Part shown: piece after piece, positions 18,726-29,300 of the stretch
How the letters are laid out: each line of letters starts with the position of its first letter
Numbering within the stretch: position 1 is the stretch's first letter
From: CBCYMI01 sp965183855
Lineage (GTDB): Bacteria; Pseudomonadota; Alphaproteobacteria; Caulobacterales; Maricaulaceae
Assembly: GCA_965183855.1 (NCBI GenBank)
Contig: CBCYMI010000022.1
Coordinates: 22,594 to 86,593 of the forward strand
DNA: 64,000 bases
Reading direction: 5' to 3'
The notes under the pieces: generated by a model
Seen by the model: only the letters and a program-made list of their open reading frames with translations
Databases searched by the model: none
What the model was told of the DNA's origin: nothing
Made by a program: the position numbers and the translations under genes

Positions 18726-19402
18726 AGACCTGGCTGGATTTATTACGTAATATAAAAACTAATAATTATAGCAATTAAGATTGCAGCTATAAAAATTTCA
18801 ATACATCTATCCTGTTAAATTGCTAACCATTGATAATTCGTTTGTTTTACAAAGATATTCTTGATTTCCTGGCGTTTTTTATATTCAATAGACGTTTTTA
18901 TTCTTCTTTCTCTGAAACACAGGAGTTAATACCTATAGCTGTTGACTTTCCTCATAATTAAGTACTATCATAAATTCTATCAACGAATAGAGTTTTAAGC
19001 AAACAATCTATCCTTCATCTTTTTACAATCATTCCATTACCATTTAATCAATCATAACCGTACAAACTTACTATTTTAATCGTAAATCATCTATAATTCT
19101 GAACCTAAATTCTTTTTGGTTTTCCAATAATATGAAGAAGAGGTTTTTTTAGTTAAAAATTGATTTTACATACCTAACACAGAATATAAAATAATTGTTT
19201 GAATGATGTTTTTTAAATAAAAAAACAAATTTTATATATTGAGAAAAATCAAATTTTATGATTTTTATGATCTGGCTTTAAATATAAATAAATACGTATA
19301 TCTTTTCTAGAAAGGTTTAAAAAAGCATATAAATATACAATAGTGTGAATAAGAAAATTAAACAAATGATCAAAATTAATCTTAATAAAAATTCTAAAAA
19401 AA
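18726..19402. other. Gene-free AT-rich region
   Basis: About 680 bases, very AT-rich from 19100 on. I see no ORF with a ribosome binding site, no RNA and no coding remnant I can name. Confidence 0.5.
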
Positions 19403-19427
19403 GAAGCAGGTCATACATACCTGCTTC
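19403..19427 (-). terminator. Terminator of the secreted-protein gene
   Basis: The stem GAAGCAGGT/ACCTGCTTC (19403-19411 with 19419-19427) has 9 bp and a 7-base loop, followed on the minus strand by a T-rich tract. It sits 48 bases after the stop of the gene at 19475. A sister hairpin with the same GCAGG core lies at 21595-21625. Confidence 0.75.
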
Positions 19428-19440
19428 ATTCTGTTAACTA

Positions 19441-19473
19441 CCAAGAATAACCTTAAACTGAATCTACTTAAAC
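19441..19473. repeat. Direct repeat copy 1 (3' flank of the secreted-protein gene)
   Basis: About 33 bases here recur almost identically (one mismatch seen) at 21635-21667. The shared core is ATAACCTTAAACTGAATC. Both copies lie the same short distance from a GCAGG hairpin terminator, so gene end and terminator were duplicated together. Confidence 0.8.
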
Positions 19474-19474
19474 T

Positions 19475-21403
19475 TTATTCTTTATCAGTAACAATAGCAT
19501 TAAAGTACAGTTTTCCTTCCAAAATGCTGTTTTCATCCAACAACACAGAGCTAACATCTATCCTCATTCTACTATCTTCTACTTTTACGTCATCATTTGA
19601 AATTTCAAATACCTGACCAGAGGATGAAACATGGTATGACATACTGTCAAGTATATATTCCATTGATGGAATAGAAAATTTGATTTCTGGTGTTCCCGAA
19701 ACAGAAAGTCTAGAACCATCAGCCAACACAATATCAGATGTTACATCCTCAACAGATACCTCTATAGTCAATTTTTCGCCCATTTCTACAAGAGCCCCAT
19801 TCTCTATTCTTTGTCCGCTTTCTCTTGTTATACTAAAATTAGAAAATTCAACCTCTGGTCTGACAACCTGAAATTTACCAATACTCTCAAATACTTTATC
19901 TTGCATTGAAATTATGATCTGAGAATCTGAAAAGTAATCTTCTTGACGATCGGAATTAGTATATGACAGTTCTTCTACAGATTTAAGACGTATTGCTTGT
20001 TCTATACCCTGTTGAGTACCATAAGGACGAACCAATATATTATCAACTGGAACAGGTTCAGATGCGGGATAAGCTACACCTATATTAAGCATAATATCCA
20101 GGTTTCCATTATTTGCAACGCTAGATGAGAAATCAATTTCTGATGATGGAAGATAATTACCTAATTTCTGTTCAAAAGAGGATATATTATAAATTTCCTC
20201 GTTTTGTTGCACATGCAATCCCAAGAAATCCTGTTTTTTACCAGGAGAGTCTGTTTCCTCTGTAACAATTAGATCAATCCTTTTTTCATAACGACCATCC
20301 ATATTTGCATCAACTAAAAGATCAGACCAACCTGTCTTAGGGAGTCCGTCTTCATCTATTTCCACACTTTCAGGCTTAAGAGAAACTTTGATCTTTGCAT
20401 ACCCATACCCGTCTCCTTTTGATTTTGGAATAGTAAAGGAAAAAGGAGTATTAACATACCCATCCCCTGTTGTTTGATCTGAAGATGGATTTTCAGAAGT
20501 CCGCAGAACTTCAGCTTTATAACTCCATCTTTGTTTGATTTGTTTTATTCCTAAAGAAAACAAATAATTTTTTGCTTCATCAGAATTATGCTCTACTCTT
20601 ATCTGAAATTCTATTTCAGCATTTTTCTCAGATTCAAGAATATCAATATAAACATAAGGGTTAGAATTAAAAGGGTCATTATTAACAGGGTCATTGATAC
20701 TTACTCTTTTATTACCATCCGCTCCAATATAAATAATGTCAACCTGACTATTATCCTCTTTTTCAACATTTACAACACCTGAATGCTGAGTTGTTTTATC
20801 GAAACTACCCTCTCCTAGTTTACCATATTTTGCAATGATTGTATACGGATAGCTATCTGTCTTATCTTCAGGAACAAATCCCGTAATGACTAAAGTTTTT
20901 GTTTCCCCAACTTGTAAATCTATAGCTGTGGAAAGTTTTATCTCCGAAACATCTATCTTTACATGAGAAATCCCCAAAAGATCAACATCTGTAATTTTAA
21001 ATGTTAAACCTGTATTACCATTATTGGTTAAGATATATTGAAATTCAAAGTGTTGACTTGGTTGATATACCAGATCCTCACCCAAAATCTGGGTGATACT
21101 TAAATCCAATATTTCTTTCTTTAATACAATAACAGAGCTTCTTTCTGTATATGAATTATGACTAGTATCCATATATGTTATAATAGCACTCATTTCGAGA
21201 GTATCATTTAGCTGTTCTTGTCGTTGTAGCTCTCCCCCAGCTGGTAATGCCTGGATTGCTGTTAGACGGTTACCACCAGCAATAGGATCCATTTGTTGTG
21301 CCCATGACTTTACAGAACCAAAAATCAATACGCACGATAATAAAACAGGAATGATTTTTGAAAAACCAAACCCTGATTTAGAAAATTTCTTATAAAAATT
21401 CAT
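19475..21403 (-). CDS. Secreted protein of unknown function with DUF11-like repeats
   Basis: About 642 residues. It has a signal peptide (positive start, hydrophobic 'IIPVLLSCVLIFGSVKSWAQ') and probable cleavage after SWA. The rest is beta-rich and acidic. 'ILTNNGNTGLTFKITDV' and later 'SSVANNGNLDIMLNIG', each preceded by a phrase 'Y/LPSxx..F', resemble DUF11/CARDB-type beta-sandwich repeats of surface proteins. 'DANMDGRYEKRIDLIV' resembles the aspartate-rich loops between such repeats. I find no catalytic motif. ATG at 21403 has AGGA eight bases upstream; ATG at 21421 has none. A second copy of the gene end lies just upstream at 21595-21720, implying a lost paralogue. It is monocistronic. 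Confidence 0.7.
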   Translation of the reverse strand: MNFYKKFSKSGFGFSKIIPVLLSCVLIFGSVKSWAQQMDPIAGGNRLTAIQALPAGGELQRQEQLNDTLEMSAIITYMDTSHNSYTERSSVIVLKKEILDLSITQILGEDLVYQPSQHFEFQYILTNNGNTGLTFKITDVDLLGISHVKIDVSEIKLSTAIDLQVGETKTLVITGFVPEDKTDSYPYTIIAKYGKLGEGSFDKTTQHSGVVNVEKEDNSQVDIIYIGADGNKRVSINDPVNNDPFNSNPYVYIDILESEKNAEIEFQIRVEHNSDEAKNYLFSLGIKQIKQRWSYKAEVLRTSENPSSDQTTGDGYVNTPFSFTIPKSKGDGYGYAKIKVSLKPESVEIDEDGLPKTGWSDLLVDANMDGRYEKRIDLIVTEETDSPGKKQDFLGLHVQQNEEIYNISSFEQKLGNYLPSSEIDFSSSVANNGNLDIMLNIGVAYPASEPVPVDNILVRPYGTQQGIEQAIRLKSVEELSYTNSDRQEDYFSDSQIIISMQDKVFESIGKFQVVRPEVEFSNFSITRESGQRIENGALVEMGEKLTIEVSVEDVTSDIVLADGSRLSVSGTPEIKFSIPSMEYILDSMSYHVSSSGQVFEISNDDVKVEDSRMRIDVSSVLLDENSILEGKLYFNAIVTDKE

Positions 21404-21594
21404 ATTTAAATTCCTTAACATAACTAAAAAGATTTTTTTATAATCAAAAATGTCAATTTCCGAAATCTGAAAAGAAAAAGAAAAAGTACAAAAGCTTAAC
21501 TAAGGAAGCGTAAATTGAGCTAAATTCAAAGAAAATTATATCTTTACGCCCCTATAGGCATAATGATATGCAGGACGCTGGAATCATCTTCATA

Positions 21595-21720
21595 AAAAAA
21601 GCAGGTCATAAACCCCTGCTTTTTTCTCTTAATTACCAAAAATAACCTTAAACTGAATCTACTTAAATCATATTGTGCATTAATAGCAATAACACCAAAA
21701 AATAATGCGCCATAAAAACG
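21595..21720 (-). pseudogene. Fossil 3' end of a paralogue of the secreted-protein gene, with terminator
   Basis: An 11-bp hairpin AAAAAAGCAGG/CCTGCTTTTTT (21595-21605 with 21615-21625) is followed by the 33-base repeat shared with 19441-19473. Minus-strand coding traces then appear (GALFFGVIAINAQYD) that align loosely with the gene's C-terminus (GKLYFNAIVTDKE). Beyond about 21720 I cannot follow homology. It reads as a tandem duplicate that has almost completely decayed. Confidence 0.5.
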
Positions 21721-22440
21721 TATCCTCCAGACTGGTAATACTTTCCAATTCTATAATTATACTTTTTGCTAACCTGGATGCCTTAGAAGAAAAAATCCAA
21801 CTCTTCCTTTCATTTTCTCCTGTAAAAAAGCAATACTATTAGCTTGATGTGCTATTAACACTAAAGAGAATGTCATTGATTTCTCTATTGCAGATAGCTA
21901 AGTTGGATTTTCCTGTTTTGTTTTTATCTTTACGTCCTTTAACACATATCACTTACGCATTTATAAACTCATTTTGAGATCACAAACTTAATTAAAGTAT
22001 TTTCTGGTTATATCTCTTCTTAAATTCCAGTTTTGAATATAATAATTATAATTAAAAATCTATACTCATGCTTTATTTTCTATCTATTCTTATGATCGTA
22101 AAACACCGCATGAAAATTTAAAAAATCAAGCTATTCCATAATATCAGGTCTAAGCATTTTTATGTATTTACTCGCTTTTCTTAACAAAAAATTCTTTATT
22201 CAATCTATATTATTTTAATTTTCAAAAAAAAGAGCCAAAGATTTCTTGATCTTCTGAAAGATATTAACTGAGCTTTTAAGTATGAATTGAATAAAACCAA
22301 TCAACACTAAAGAACAAATTTCCAAAATATACGGCTGTTAAATAAGTTCATATCCCATATCCCAATATCGAACCATTTAGAAATTAGGAAAATCTCAGAT
22401 TAAATAAACGGATAATCTTTATATATTAGGTTCAGGCTTT
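21721..22440. other. Gene-free AT-rich region
   Basis: About 720 bases between the decayed paralogue end and folD. No supported ORF. A short direct repeat of TAATCTATCATAA occurs at the folD end (about 22446 and 22470), the second copy lying in the last folD codons. Confidence 0.45.
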
Positions 22441-22451
22441 TTTATAATCTA

Positions 22452-23327
22452 TCATAACAAATCTTTTTGTAATCTATCATAAGCTGCCTGGATTGTATTT
22501 TTTAACAGGCAGGCAATTGTCATAGGTCCCACACCTCCTGGCACTGGTGTTATAAATCCCGCAATTTCACGAACAGGTTTAAAATCAATATCTCCGATCA
22601 GTTTTGATTTTCCTGCCTGTTCTATTCGATTAATTCCAACATCAATCACACATGCGCCTGGCTTAATCCAGTCTGCTTTAACAAATTTTGGTTTTCCAAT
22701 TGCAGCTACCAAAATATCAGCCTGTTTTGCAAGGGTTTTTAAATGCTTTGTTTTAGAATGTGCAAGGGTTGGCGTTGCATTTTTTTCAAGAAATAACATA
22801 GCTAAAGGCTTTCCTACTAAAATGGAACGCCCTATAATTAATACCTTATACCCTGTTAAGTCCTGTAATGCCTTTTCAGCCAAAATAATACATCCTTGTG
22901 GCGTACATGGACGCAATCCTTCTTCCCCAAGCATGAGTTTGCCTTGATTTATTTGTGTTAAACCATCGACATCTTTTTCAGGATCAATTGTATCAATAAC
23001 TGCATACGGATTAATATGATTGGGAAGAGGAAGCTGTACTAAAACACCATCTATTTGAGGATTCTTATTAAGTTCTTTAACTTTTTCAATCACGTCTCGT
23101 TCTGAACTATTCTTACCCAAACAGTATTCCAATGAATGAATGCCAACTTTTTCTGCTGATAAAATCTTGTTTTTGACATAAATCTGGCTTGCGGGATCTT
23201 CTCCTACTAAAACAACTGCCAAACTTGGAGATCTATGATAAACTTTCTTAAACTGCTCTGTCCGTAGTTTAACAGAATTTCTTAATATCTCAGCAATCTT
23301 CTTGCCATCTAGATATTGTGCAGCCAT
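22452..23327 (-). CDS. folD: Bifunctional methylene-THF dehydrogenase / methenyl-THF cyclohydrolase FolD
   Basis: A 291-residue cytosolic enzyme that interconverts 5,10-methylene-, methenyl- and 10-formyl-tetrahydrofolate using NADP. The catalytic Tyr and Lys lie in 'SQIYVKNKILSAEKVGI'. 'DGVLVQLPLP', 'DVDGLTQINQG', 'GRSILVGKPLAMLF' (dinucleotide binding) and 'TPVPGGVGPMTIACLL' are the standard signatures. The length is typical. YggT lies upstream on the same strand (about 70 bases), a frequent alphaproteobacterial pairing. Confidence 0.97.
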   Translation of the reverse strand: MAAQYLDGKKIAEILRNSVKLRTEQFKKVYHRSPSLAVVLVGEDPASQIYVKNKILSAEKVGIHSLEYCLGKNSSERDVIEKVKELNKNPQIDGVLVQLPLPNHINPYAVIDTIDPEKDVDGLTQINQGKLMLGEEGLRPCTPQGCIILAEKALQDLTGYKVLIIGRSILVGKPLAMLFLEKNATPTLAHSKTKHLKTLAKQADILVAAIGKPKFVKADWIKPGACVIDVGINRIEQAGKSKLIGDIDFKPVREIAGFITPVPGGVGPMTIACLLKNTIQAAYDRLQKDLL

Positions 23328-23393
23328 TTCTTACTCCCAAACTATCCTAATCTTATTTTAAAACACATCATGACTTTGTTTTAAAACCAAATA

Positions 23394-23675
23394 TTAAAAA
23401 TTAAAAACAGGAGGAAATAATCTTTGTAAAACCTCATTCAATAACCCAAGTAGAAGTATAATGATTATAGGAGATAAATCTAACCCACCTATCGGTGGAA
23501 TAATACGTCGAACCTGTTTAAAAACTGGTTCCGTAACCGATACCAAAAACTTCCAAATATTGGCGACCAATCTGACATTGAGATTAATAATACCAAAATT
23601 AACTAACCAGCTCATAATTACAGCTGCGATGATAATATAAATATATATGCTAATTAATGATCTAATAATTTCCAT
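23394..23675 (-). CDS. YggT family membrane protein
   Basis: A 93-residue YggT protein with two hydrophobic segments (about 8-28 and 70-88). 'SVTEPVFKQVRRIIPPIGGLDLSPIIIILLL' (in part) is diagnostic. The family is linked to osmotic shock tolerance and to chloroplast CCB3, but its molecular role is poorly defined. It sits just upstream of folD on the same strand, probably co-transcribed. It starts at ATG 23675. Confidence 0.9.
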   Translation of the reverse strand: MEIIRSLISIYIYIIIAAVIMSWLVNFGIINLNVRLVANIWKFLVSVTEPVFKQVRRIIPPIGGLDLSPIIIILLLGLLNEVLQRLFPPVFNF

Positions 23676-23869
23676 AAGCCTGCTTTAAACTCCCGTTTTT
23701 TTAATGTTTTAATATTTCCTGTTCAAAACTGCAAGGAATTAGAATAAGGATAAAAGAATATCCGTCCAGAATTACTTTCAATCATTCAGAAAAGTTTCAA
23801 AACCTGGCTTCATCAAAACTTCTATTAAATCCGCTCTAATTCAAATTCGTATATTTTATTAGATAAAAA

Positions 23870-24649
23870 TTATGACTTTCTCTTAAAAAAATGTGTTTCC
23901 CACATTTTGGCTATCCTTGATAATCTAGCATTTGCAAAAAAGATAGAAAGACAAAATCCATACAATCCACCTGTAAAATGGCGTCTTAGAATATAAGCTT
24001 TCAAAAAGCTTATTGGGAATTCTAGGAATAATCTTAAGATTAGAATAAAATAAGGTTTTGCCTTTTGTTTTGTAACCTGAAGATCAGTATAACGATTTTC
24101 TTTTTCAATGAAATGACTAAAATTTCGAATAGAATAATGATAGATAAGTGATTTAAAATAATAAATTTTCTGACCCTTACCATATTGTACAGAATCCCAA
24201 GTTGCATGATTTGAAAATCCTGCATTTTGACGATGATATAATCGTGCATAATGATTATAATCTGCCCATAATCTGGGCTTTGATCGATGTGGATAAACAC
24301 TTGTAATTTTAACCTTTCCAATTTGATAAAGATCCTGATATCCTTTTTGAAAAAACTCATTTAACTCTTTATAAAATTGTTCCGTAATAACTTCATCTGC
24401 ATCCAGATTTAACAACCAATCATGCTGACATTGCTGTTCTCCATAGCGTTTTTGTGGCCCAAAACCTTCCCATGCTCGAAAAAACAGCTTGATACCATAA
24501 GATTTAGCAATCTCTTGTGTTTGATCCTGACTGCCACTATCAACCACAATAATATCATCTGTTAAATCTTTTATGGCAGCAAGCGTTTTTGGCAATCGAT
24601 CTTCTTCATTTTGCGTAATAATAAATATTGATATTGGCAATTTCGCCAT
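23870..24649 (-). CDS. Glycosyltransferase family 2, WaaE/KdtX-like
   Basis: A 259-residue GT-A enzyme. 'ISIFIITQNEEDRLPKTL', 'IIVVDSGSQDQTQEIA' and 'WLLNLDADEVIT' (metal-binding DAD) match LPS core beta-glucosyltransferases of the WaaE/KdtX group. 'RAWEGFGPQKRYGEQQC' is the conserved substrate loop. A short C-terminal hydrophobic stretch may tether it to the membrane. It is predicted to add a hexose to the LPS inner core. It stands alone, upstream of the yggT-folD pair on the same strand. Confidence 0.88.
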   Translation of the reverse strand: MAKLPISIFIITQNEEDRLPKTLAAIKDLTDDIIVVDSGSQDQTQEIAKSYGIKLFFRAWEGFGPQKRYGEQQCQHDWLLNLDADEVITEQFYKELNEFFQKGYQDLYQIGKVKITSVYPHRSKPRLWADYNHYARLYHRQNAGFSNHATWDSVQYGKGQKIYYFKSLIYHYSIRNFSHFIEKENRYTDLQVTKQKAKPYFILILRLFLEFPISFLKAYILRRHFTGGLYGFCLSIFFANARLSRIAKMWETHFFKRKS

Positions 24650-24857
24650 AATGATTATCCTATTGGTTCAAATTCTACTTAAAAGCCTATTTGCTTTCAT
24701 ATCCCCTACTTTTAAATTAGCCCTCCTTAAGAACATATCATTTTTTACTTCTAATCAAAATAATTTATACCCAATAAGATCATAATCTTAATAAGATAAA
24801 AATAATATTATGATATTAATCAATCCTTCGATAATCATAATATTGAGAATTTAAAAG

Positions 24858-26210
24858 ATGAGCATGTTTAATAGAAAGTTGAGTTTTCACAAGATTTATG
24901 CTTTGTGCAAACCTAGAGTTTTGAATAAAATCAAAGATTTTCAGAACGACTTATCCGCCAGCGTTACTGTTACTTTAATGCTTATATTCATCGTTATTAT
25001 TGGATTCATAGCACTTGCAACAGATAGTAGTCGACTGACTGATTTTAGAATACAATTAAAAAGAGCAACAGATGCAGCAGCTCTTGCACTTGCAACAGAA
25101 GAAGTTCTAACGCTTCAAACAGCACAAGAAAAAGCAAAAGAAATTATTCTCGCAAACTTAAATGATAGTCATTTGAATAGAATCAAAACCGTCCAGGTTG
25201 AGATTAACCCAAATGAAATAAAAGTGTCTTGCGATACAATTATAAATATGGGATTTTCACAGGTTTTGGGAATTAAAACCAAAGAGGTTAATTGGATATC
25301 TACTGTCTCACGTTCAGGAGATGAGGATATAGAAGTTGTTCTGGTTCTAGATACAACGGGCTCCATGGCATTTAAGCACATTTTCAGACCTTTAATAACG
25401 CATACAAAAATGATCATACAAGCACTACATGAAGAGAGCAAAAAAGGAACACGATTTAACAAATTAAAAGTTGGACTTGTTCCTTTTTCAACCTTTGTTA
25501 ATGTCGGAAAAGATAATTTTTATCAAAAAAACCTAAAAGTGACTTCAATGGAATATCAAAACTGGGATGGATGTGTATTGGCAAGAAATATCAGAAGAAA
25601 TCTAGATATTCTTCCAATATTACCAAATCAAAGCAATCGAGAAACATTATGGAGATTTCCTGAAAGACCTCCACAATATGTTTGCCCATCTCCTATTTCT
25701 CCTTTAACAGAAGACGTACAAAAAACACTTGAAGACGTCAAAAAACTTAGAAGCATGGGAACAACCAATATTCCAAATGGGGTCAGCTGGGGGTTGAGAC
25801 TATTAATAGATAAATATGGAACCATCTTTAAAAATCAAAGATCAACCACCCCCAATCGTCAGAAAAAACAGTTCATGATCATCCTGACAGATGGAAGAAA
25901 TGAATATAAAAATAACTATGGGGCTTATGGTTATATCAATCAGAATCAAATTCCAAATGTAACAGCAGAACGCCAAGCAAATCAATTAATGGATGATAGA
26001 CTCCTTCGCGTTTGCCAAATTGCAAAAGATGAAGAAGTTACAATATTTACAATTACATATGGTCTTCAACCAGAAGATTTTAAGATCAAATCCATTCTGA
26101 GACAATGTGCATCAAATAATTTATATTTTAATGCACCCGATTCAAGAACACTGGAAAGCGTCTTTAAAAGCATTGTACTGGAAATCTATAATATCAAAAT
26201 TACAGGTTAA
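24858..26210 (+). CDS. TadG-like pilus assembly protein with von Willebrand factor A domain
   Basis: A 450-residue protein. One N-terminal transmembrane helix (about 38-58, 'VTLMLIFIVIIGFIALATDSS') heads a TadE/TadG-type region ('RIQLKRATDAAALALA', as in the Flp-pilus secretory protein family). The VWA domain occupies about 160-445 with a MIDAS-like D-T-T-G-S (from about residue 168) and 'MIILTDGRNEY'. It is expected in the periplasm, anchored in the inner membrane. In intact Tad systems it partners TadE, TadF and the secretin; no other tad gene is in this window, so it may be a remnant of a larger locus. It converges on the M16 protease gene. Confidence 0.85.
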   Translation: MSMFNRKLSFHKIYALCKPRVLNKIKDFQNDLSASVTVTLMLIFIVIIGFIALATDSSRLTDFRIQLKRATDAAALALATEEVLTLQTAQEKAKEIILANLNDSHLNRIKTVQVEINPNEIKVSCDTIINMGFSQVLGIKTKEVNWISTVSRSGDEDIEVVLVLDTTGSMAFKHIFRPLITHTKMIIQALHEESKKGTRFNKLKVGLVPFSTFVNVGKDNFYQKNLKVTSMEYQNWDGCVLARNIRRNLDILPILPNQSNRETLWRFPERPPQYVCPSPISPLTEDVQKTLEDVKKLRSMGTTNIPNGVSWGLRLLIDKYGTIFKNQRSTTPNRQKKQFMIILTDGRNEYKNNYGAYGYINQNQIPNVTAERQANQLMDDRLLRVCQIAKDEEVTIFTITYGLQPEDFKIKSILRQCASNNLYFNAPDSRTLESVFKSIVLEIYNIKITG

Positions 26211-26255
26211 GCTAAAATACTTGTATGTTTAGGCATTTAACTTAATATGACTATC

Positions 26256-26296
26256 TTCAGGATAAAGGAAACAGTCGCTTTTTCCTTTATCCTGAA
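26256..26296. terminator. Shared convergent terminator
   Basis: A perfect 16-bp inverted repeat (26256-26271 with 26281-26296, arm TTCAGGATAAAGGAAA) with a 9-base loop. It lies between the stops of the TadG-like gene (+) and the M16 protease (-) and can serve both. Confidence 0.8.
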
Positions 26297-26319
26297 AATC
26301 ATTTTCTCTATAATAATCC

Positions 26320-29300
26320 TTAACGGTTCATACGATTTAACATGTCTTGATTGTGTTGATGGGCATGCTTAATGTCCTTACCAGGCTCAACGAGCAAGCG
26401 CCATGCTTTTGATGATTGCAATGTCTTACGAGCTAATGTTTGAATTTGTTGGGCTGTAACATGATGATAATATGTATCTTTTTTAGTGTAAAAATCACGA
26501 ATCCCTCCTGATTTCTGTGCCTGAGAGACAACCTTCAAAATAGAACCAACATCCTCTCTATATAACCGCTGAAAATTCAGATAAGAAAGATCAAGAGATT
26601 GATTAACCATATCTACTGAACCCTTGTTTTTAAACGCTTTAGCTAAATCATCAATCCTTTGAAAGATATGCTCTAATTGATCTTTAGAAACATCAAAAAC
26701 AAGACCTATAAAGCTATAATCTGTCACATCTGGATTACAGAAAAACTTTGCGCCTACATGATAGGTTGCTCCGTCTTTTTCACGTAAATTTTGTTCAATA
26801 TAATCTCTCATTGATTGTGCGAAATCTTCAACATACCAACATGGTAAAAATTGTAATTGCTCTTCATTAAACGCATTTTTTTCTTTTCGTTCTGATTCTA
26901 GTTTATCTTTTTTTGCCTCTTTTTTTCTGGCTTGTTTTGAAAATTTTGAAACTTGTTTATTGACATCGCTTAAATCAACAGACCAGAAAACCGCAGCAAG
27001 ACTATCTTGTCCCTCTCCAAAATGATACAAAATATCTGGGTTCTTTCCCTGTTTTGGAAAACTGAATATTTTCTTTTTATCTAAAGAGGCAGATTCCTTA
27101 TTTCTCTCTGGTAGCGTTGCAAAACTCGATAATATCTTTTTCTCAATTTCTGCCTTATCTAAACCAGAAACAATTGAAACATCCATTACACTTTTTGAAA
27201 GAACAGGCTCTAATACAGTTTTCAACCGATGAATATCAATTTTTTCTACATCTTCTTGATTTTGATATTTTGTACAGGAATTATTCTTGAATAATAGGCT
27301 GTAATATAAACCCTCAAAAACTTCTCTCTTATTCGAAAAGAGTTTTGCATAAAGATTGGGCAGGTGATTCTTAACTGCATCAACCCATTCCGTTCGCCAT
27401 CCTGGCTCTTGAATATATGCATTTAAGAGTTGAGTTTCCTGACTAAATTCCTGATTATGAATTAAACTTTTAAATGCATATTCATCTTCTCCTACATAAA
27501 AAGAAAAACTGCTTTTTCGATCATGAAATATAGATACTAATTCTTGATAAGAATGTTGTTTTAAGCCCATTAAAGGAAAGCTTCCCAAATAAGGAAGAAC
27601 ATCATTATTTCCATCACACTGAAAAAGCCCTCCTTTAAAAGCTGTTATCATGTGAGTTTCCTGGAAATCAGGAATATGATAAATATTCACTCTAATATTA
27701 TTAGATAAAACCATCCTTGATATTTTATCTCTCGCTTCAGGCAAACGATATTTAATCTTTCCTGGCTCTTTAGAGGCCGTATAAGAAAATTGATTTATGC
27801 CAGGTTCGGGTTTCTTCTCATACTGTGTTAAATCTTGCTCGTACGCGACTTGATATGCCTTTATTACCCTGCCGTTGATTTCACTTTGAGATGTGCCTTC
27901 AATTCCATTTATATCGATTACAGGAGGCGTTTTCCATACGGATAAAAATGCTTGATGCACAAAAGCTGAATTAATCTCATCAATTCTTTTTTTAATGATA
28001 TAATTAGCGCTTTTTGCATCAATCTTTATTCTATCAAAGCGAACTCTTTGATGAAGTTCTTCAATTTGTTTTATATTATTTATCTTATCGTCTTTTTGAT
28101 CGTTAATACTATTTAATATATTTTGTTTTTCTGCTATTATTTCTTTTTCAGAGAATCCATATTTATTAATACGTCTTGTTTCATACTCAAAAAGAGTAAT
28201 CACATCATAAATATACTGGGCAGGAGATGAAATATAAAAAGAGCGATACCGTCTGTCCTTATTTAGATATGTTTGCTGTGCGGCTCCTTGATGAATAAAA
28301 ATACCAGAGCCTGGATTAAATTTATCCATAATCCTGGATTTCAGACGCTCTTTTAAAATTTGGTGCGCAATATATTCAGAAAGATCTAATAGAATTCCTT
28401 CTTCTGTTTCTGGAATGATGGGTAAAAAAGGCTGAATAAACTCAACACTTGTGTCCTTACCTCCAGAATTAAGTATAATCTCAGGAATTAAAAGAGTGTT
28501 TTTAGAATCATATTTTCCCTGTGGAACCTGCTCTAAAAAAGATTTTCCTTCAACTTCGGAAAATCCATAAAGACGGTTTCTTTTTGGCGATTTCCTTTTC
28601 CAACTGGAAAATTGATCTTTGATCTGCTTTTCTATCTCGTCTGGATGAATATCTCCTATAATCATTAACACACTATTATCTGGTGCATAATAGTGATGAT
28701 ACAGCTTCTCAAGCTTTCTCTTATCGGCATGCTCAACATCTGTTTTAATACCAACAGGATCATAATTTGCTTTTTTAGATAACTTTAAAATATCTTGGTA
28801 TAGACTTTTATACCGTATTTTCCTGCTTTCTCGATCAAGCATTTCTGCTAAAACAACCCCTCTTTCTTGTTCAACTGCATTGGGTTCAAATTGTATTCCA
28901 TCTGCAAAATCCCGCAATACCAATAAAATTTTCTCAAGTGTTTTTTGATGATTCGAAGTCAAGTCAAGCTTATAAACGGTATGGTCTTGAAATGTGGTTG
29001 CCGCTGTATCATTTAAATAATGGATTCCTAAATCCTTAAAAAAGCTTTCCAACTTACCTTCTGGAAAATGACGCGTGCCATTAAATGCCATATGTTCGAT
29101 AAAATGCGCAAGACCTCGCTCTCCTGGTTTTTCATCTAGGGAACCAAAATTAACCAAAAAGCGAATTGAAACAGCTTGTTTAGGAATTGTATTTCTTAAA
29201 ATAAAATAGCGAAGACCATTTTCCAGTTTACCTGAATAGATCTTTGAGTCAGGTATTGTTTCTGTTTTGGTCTGGGATTTTAACTCTTTTGAGTCCATCA

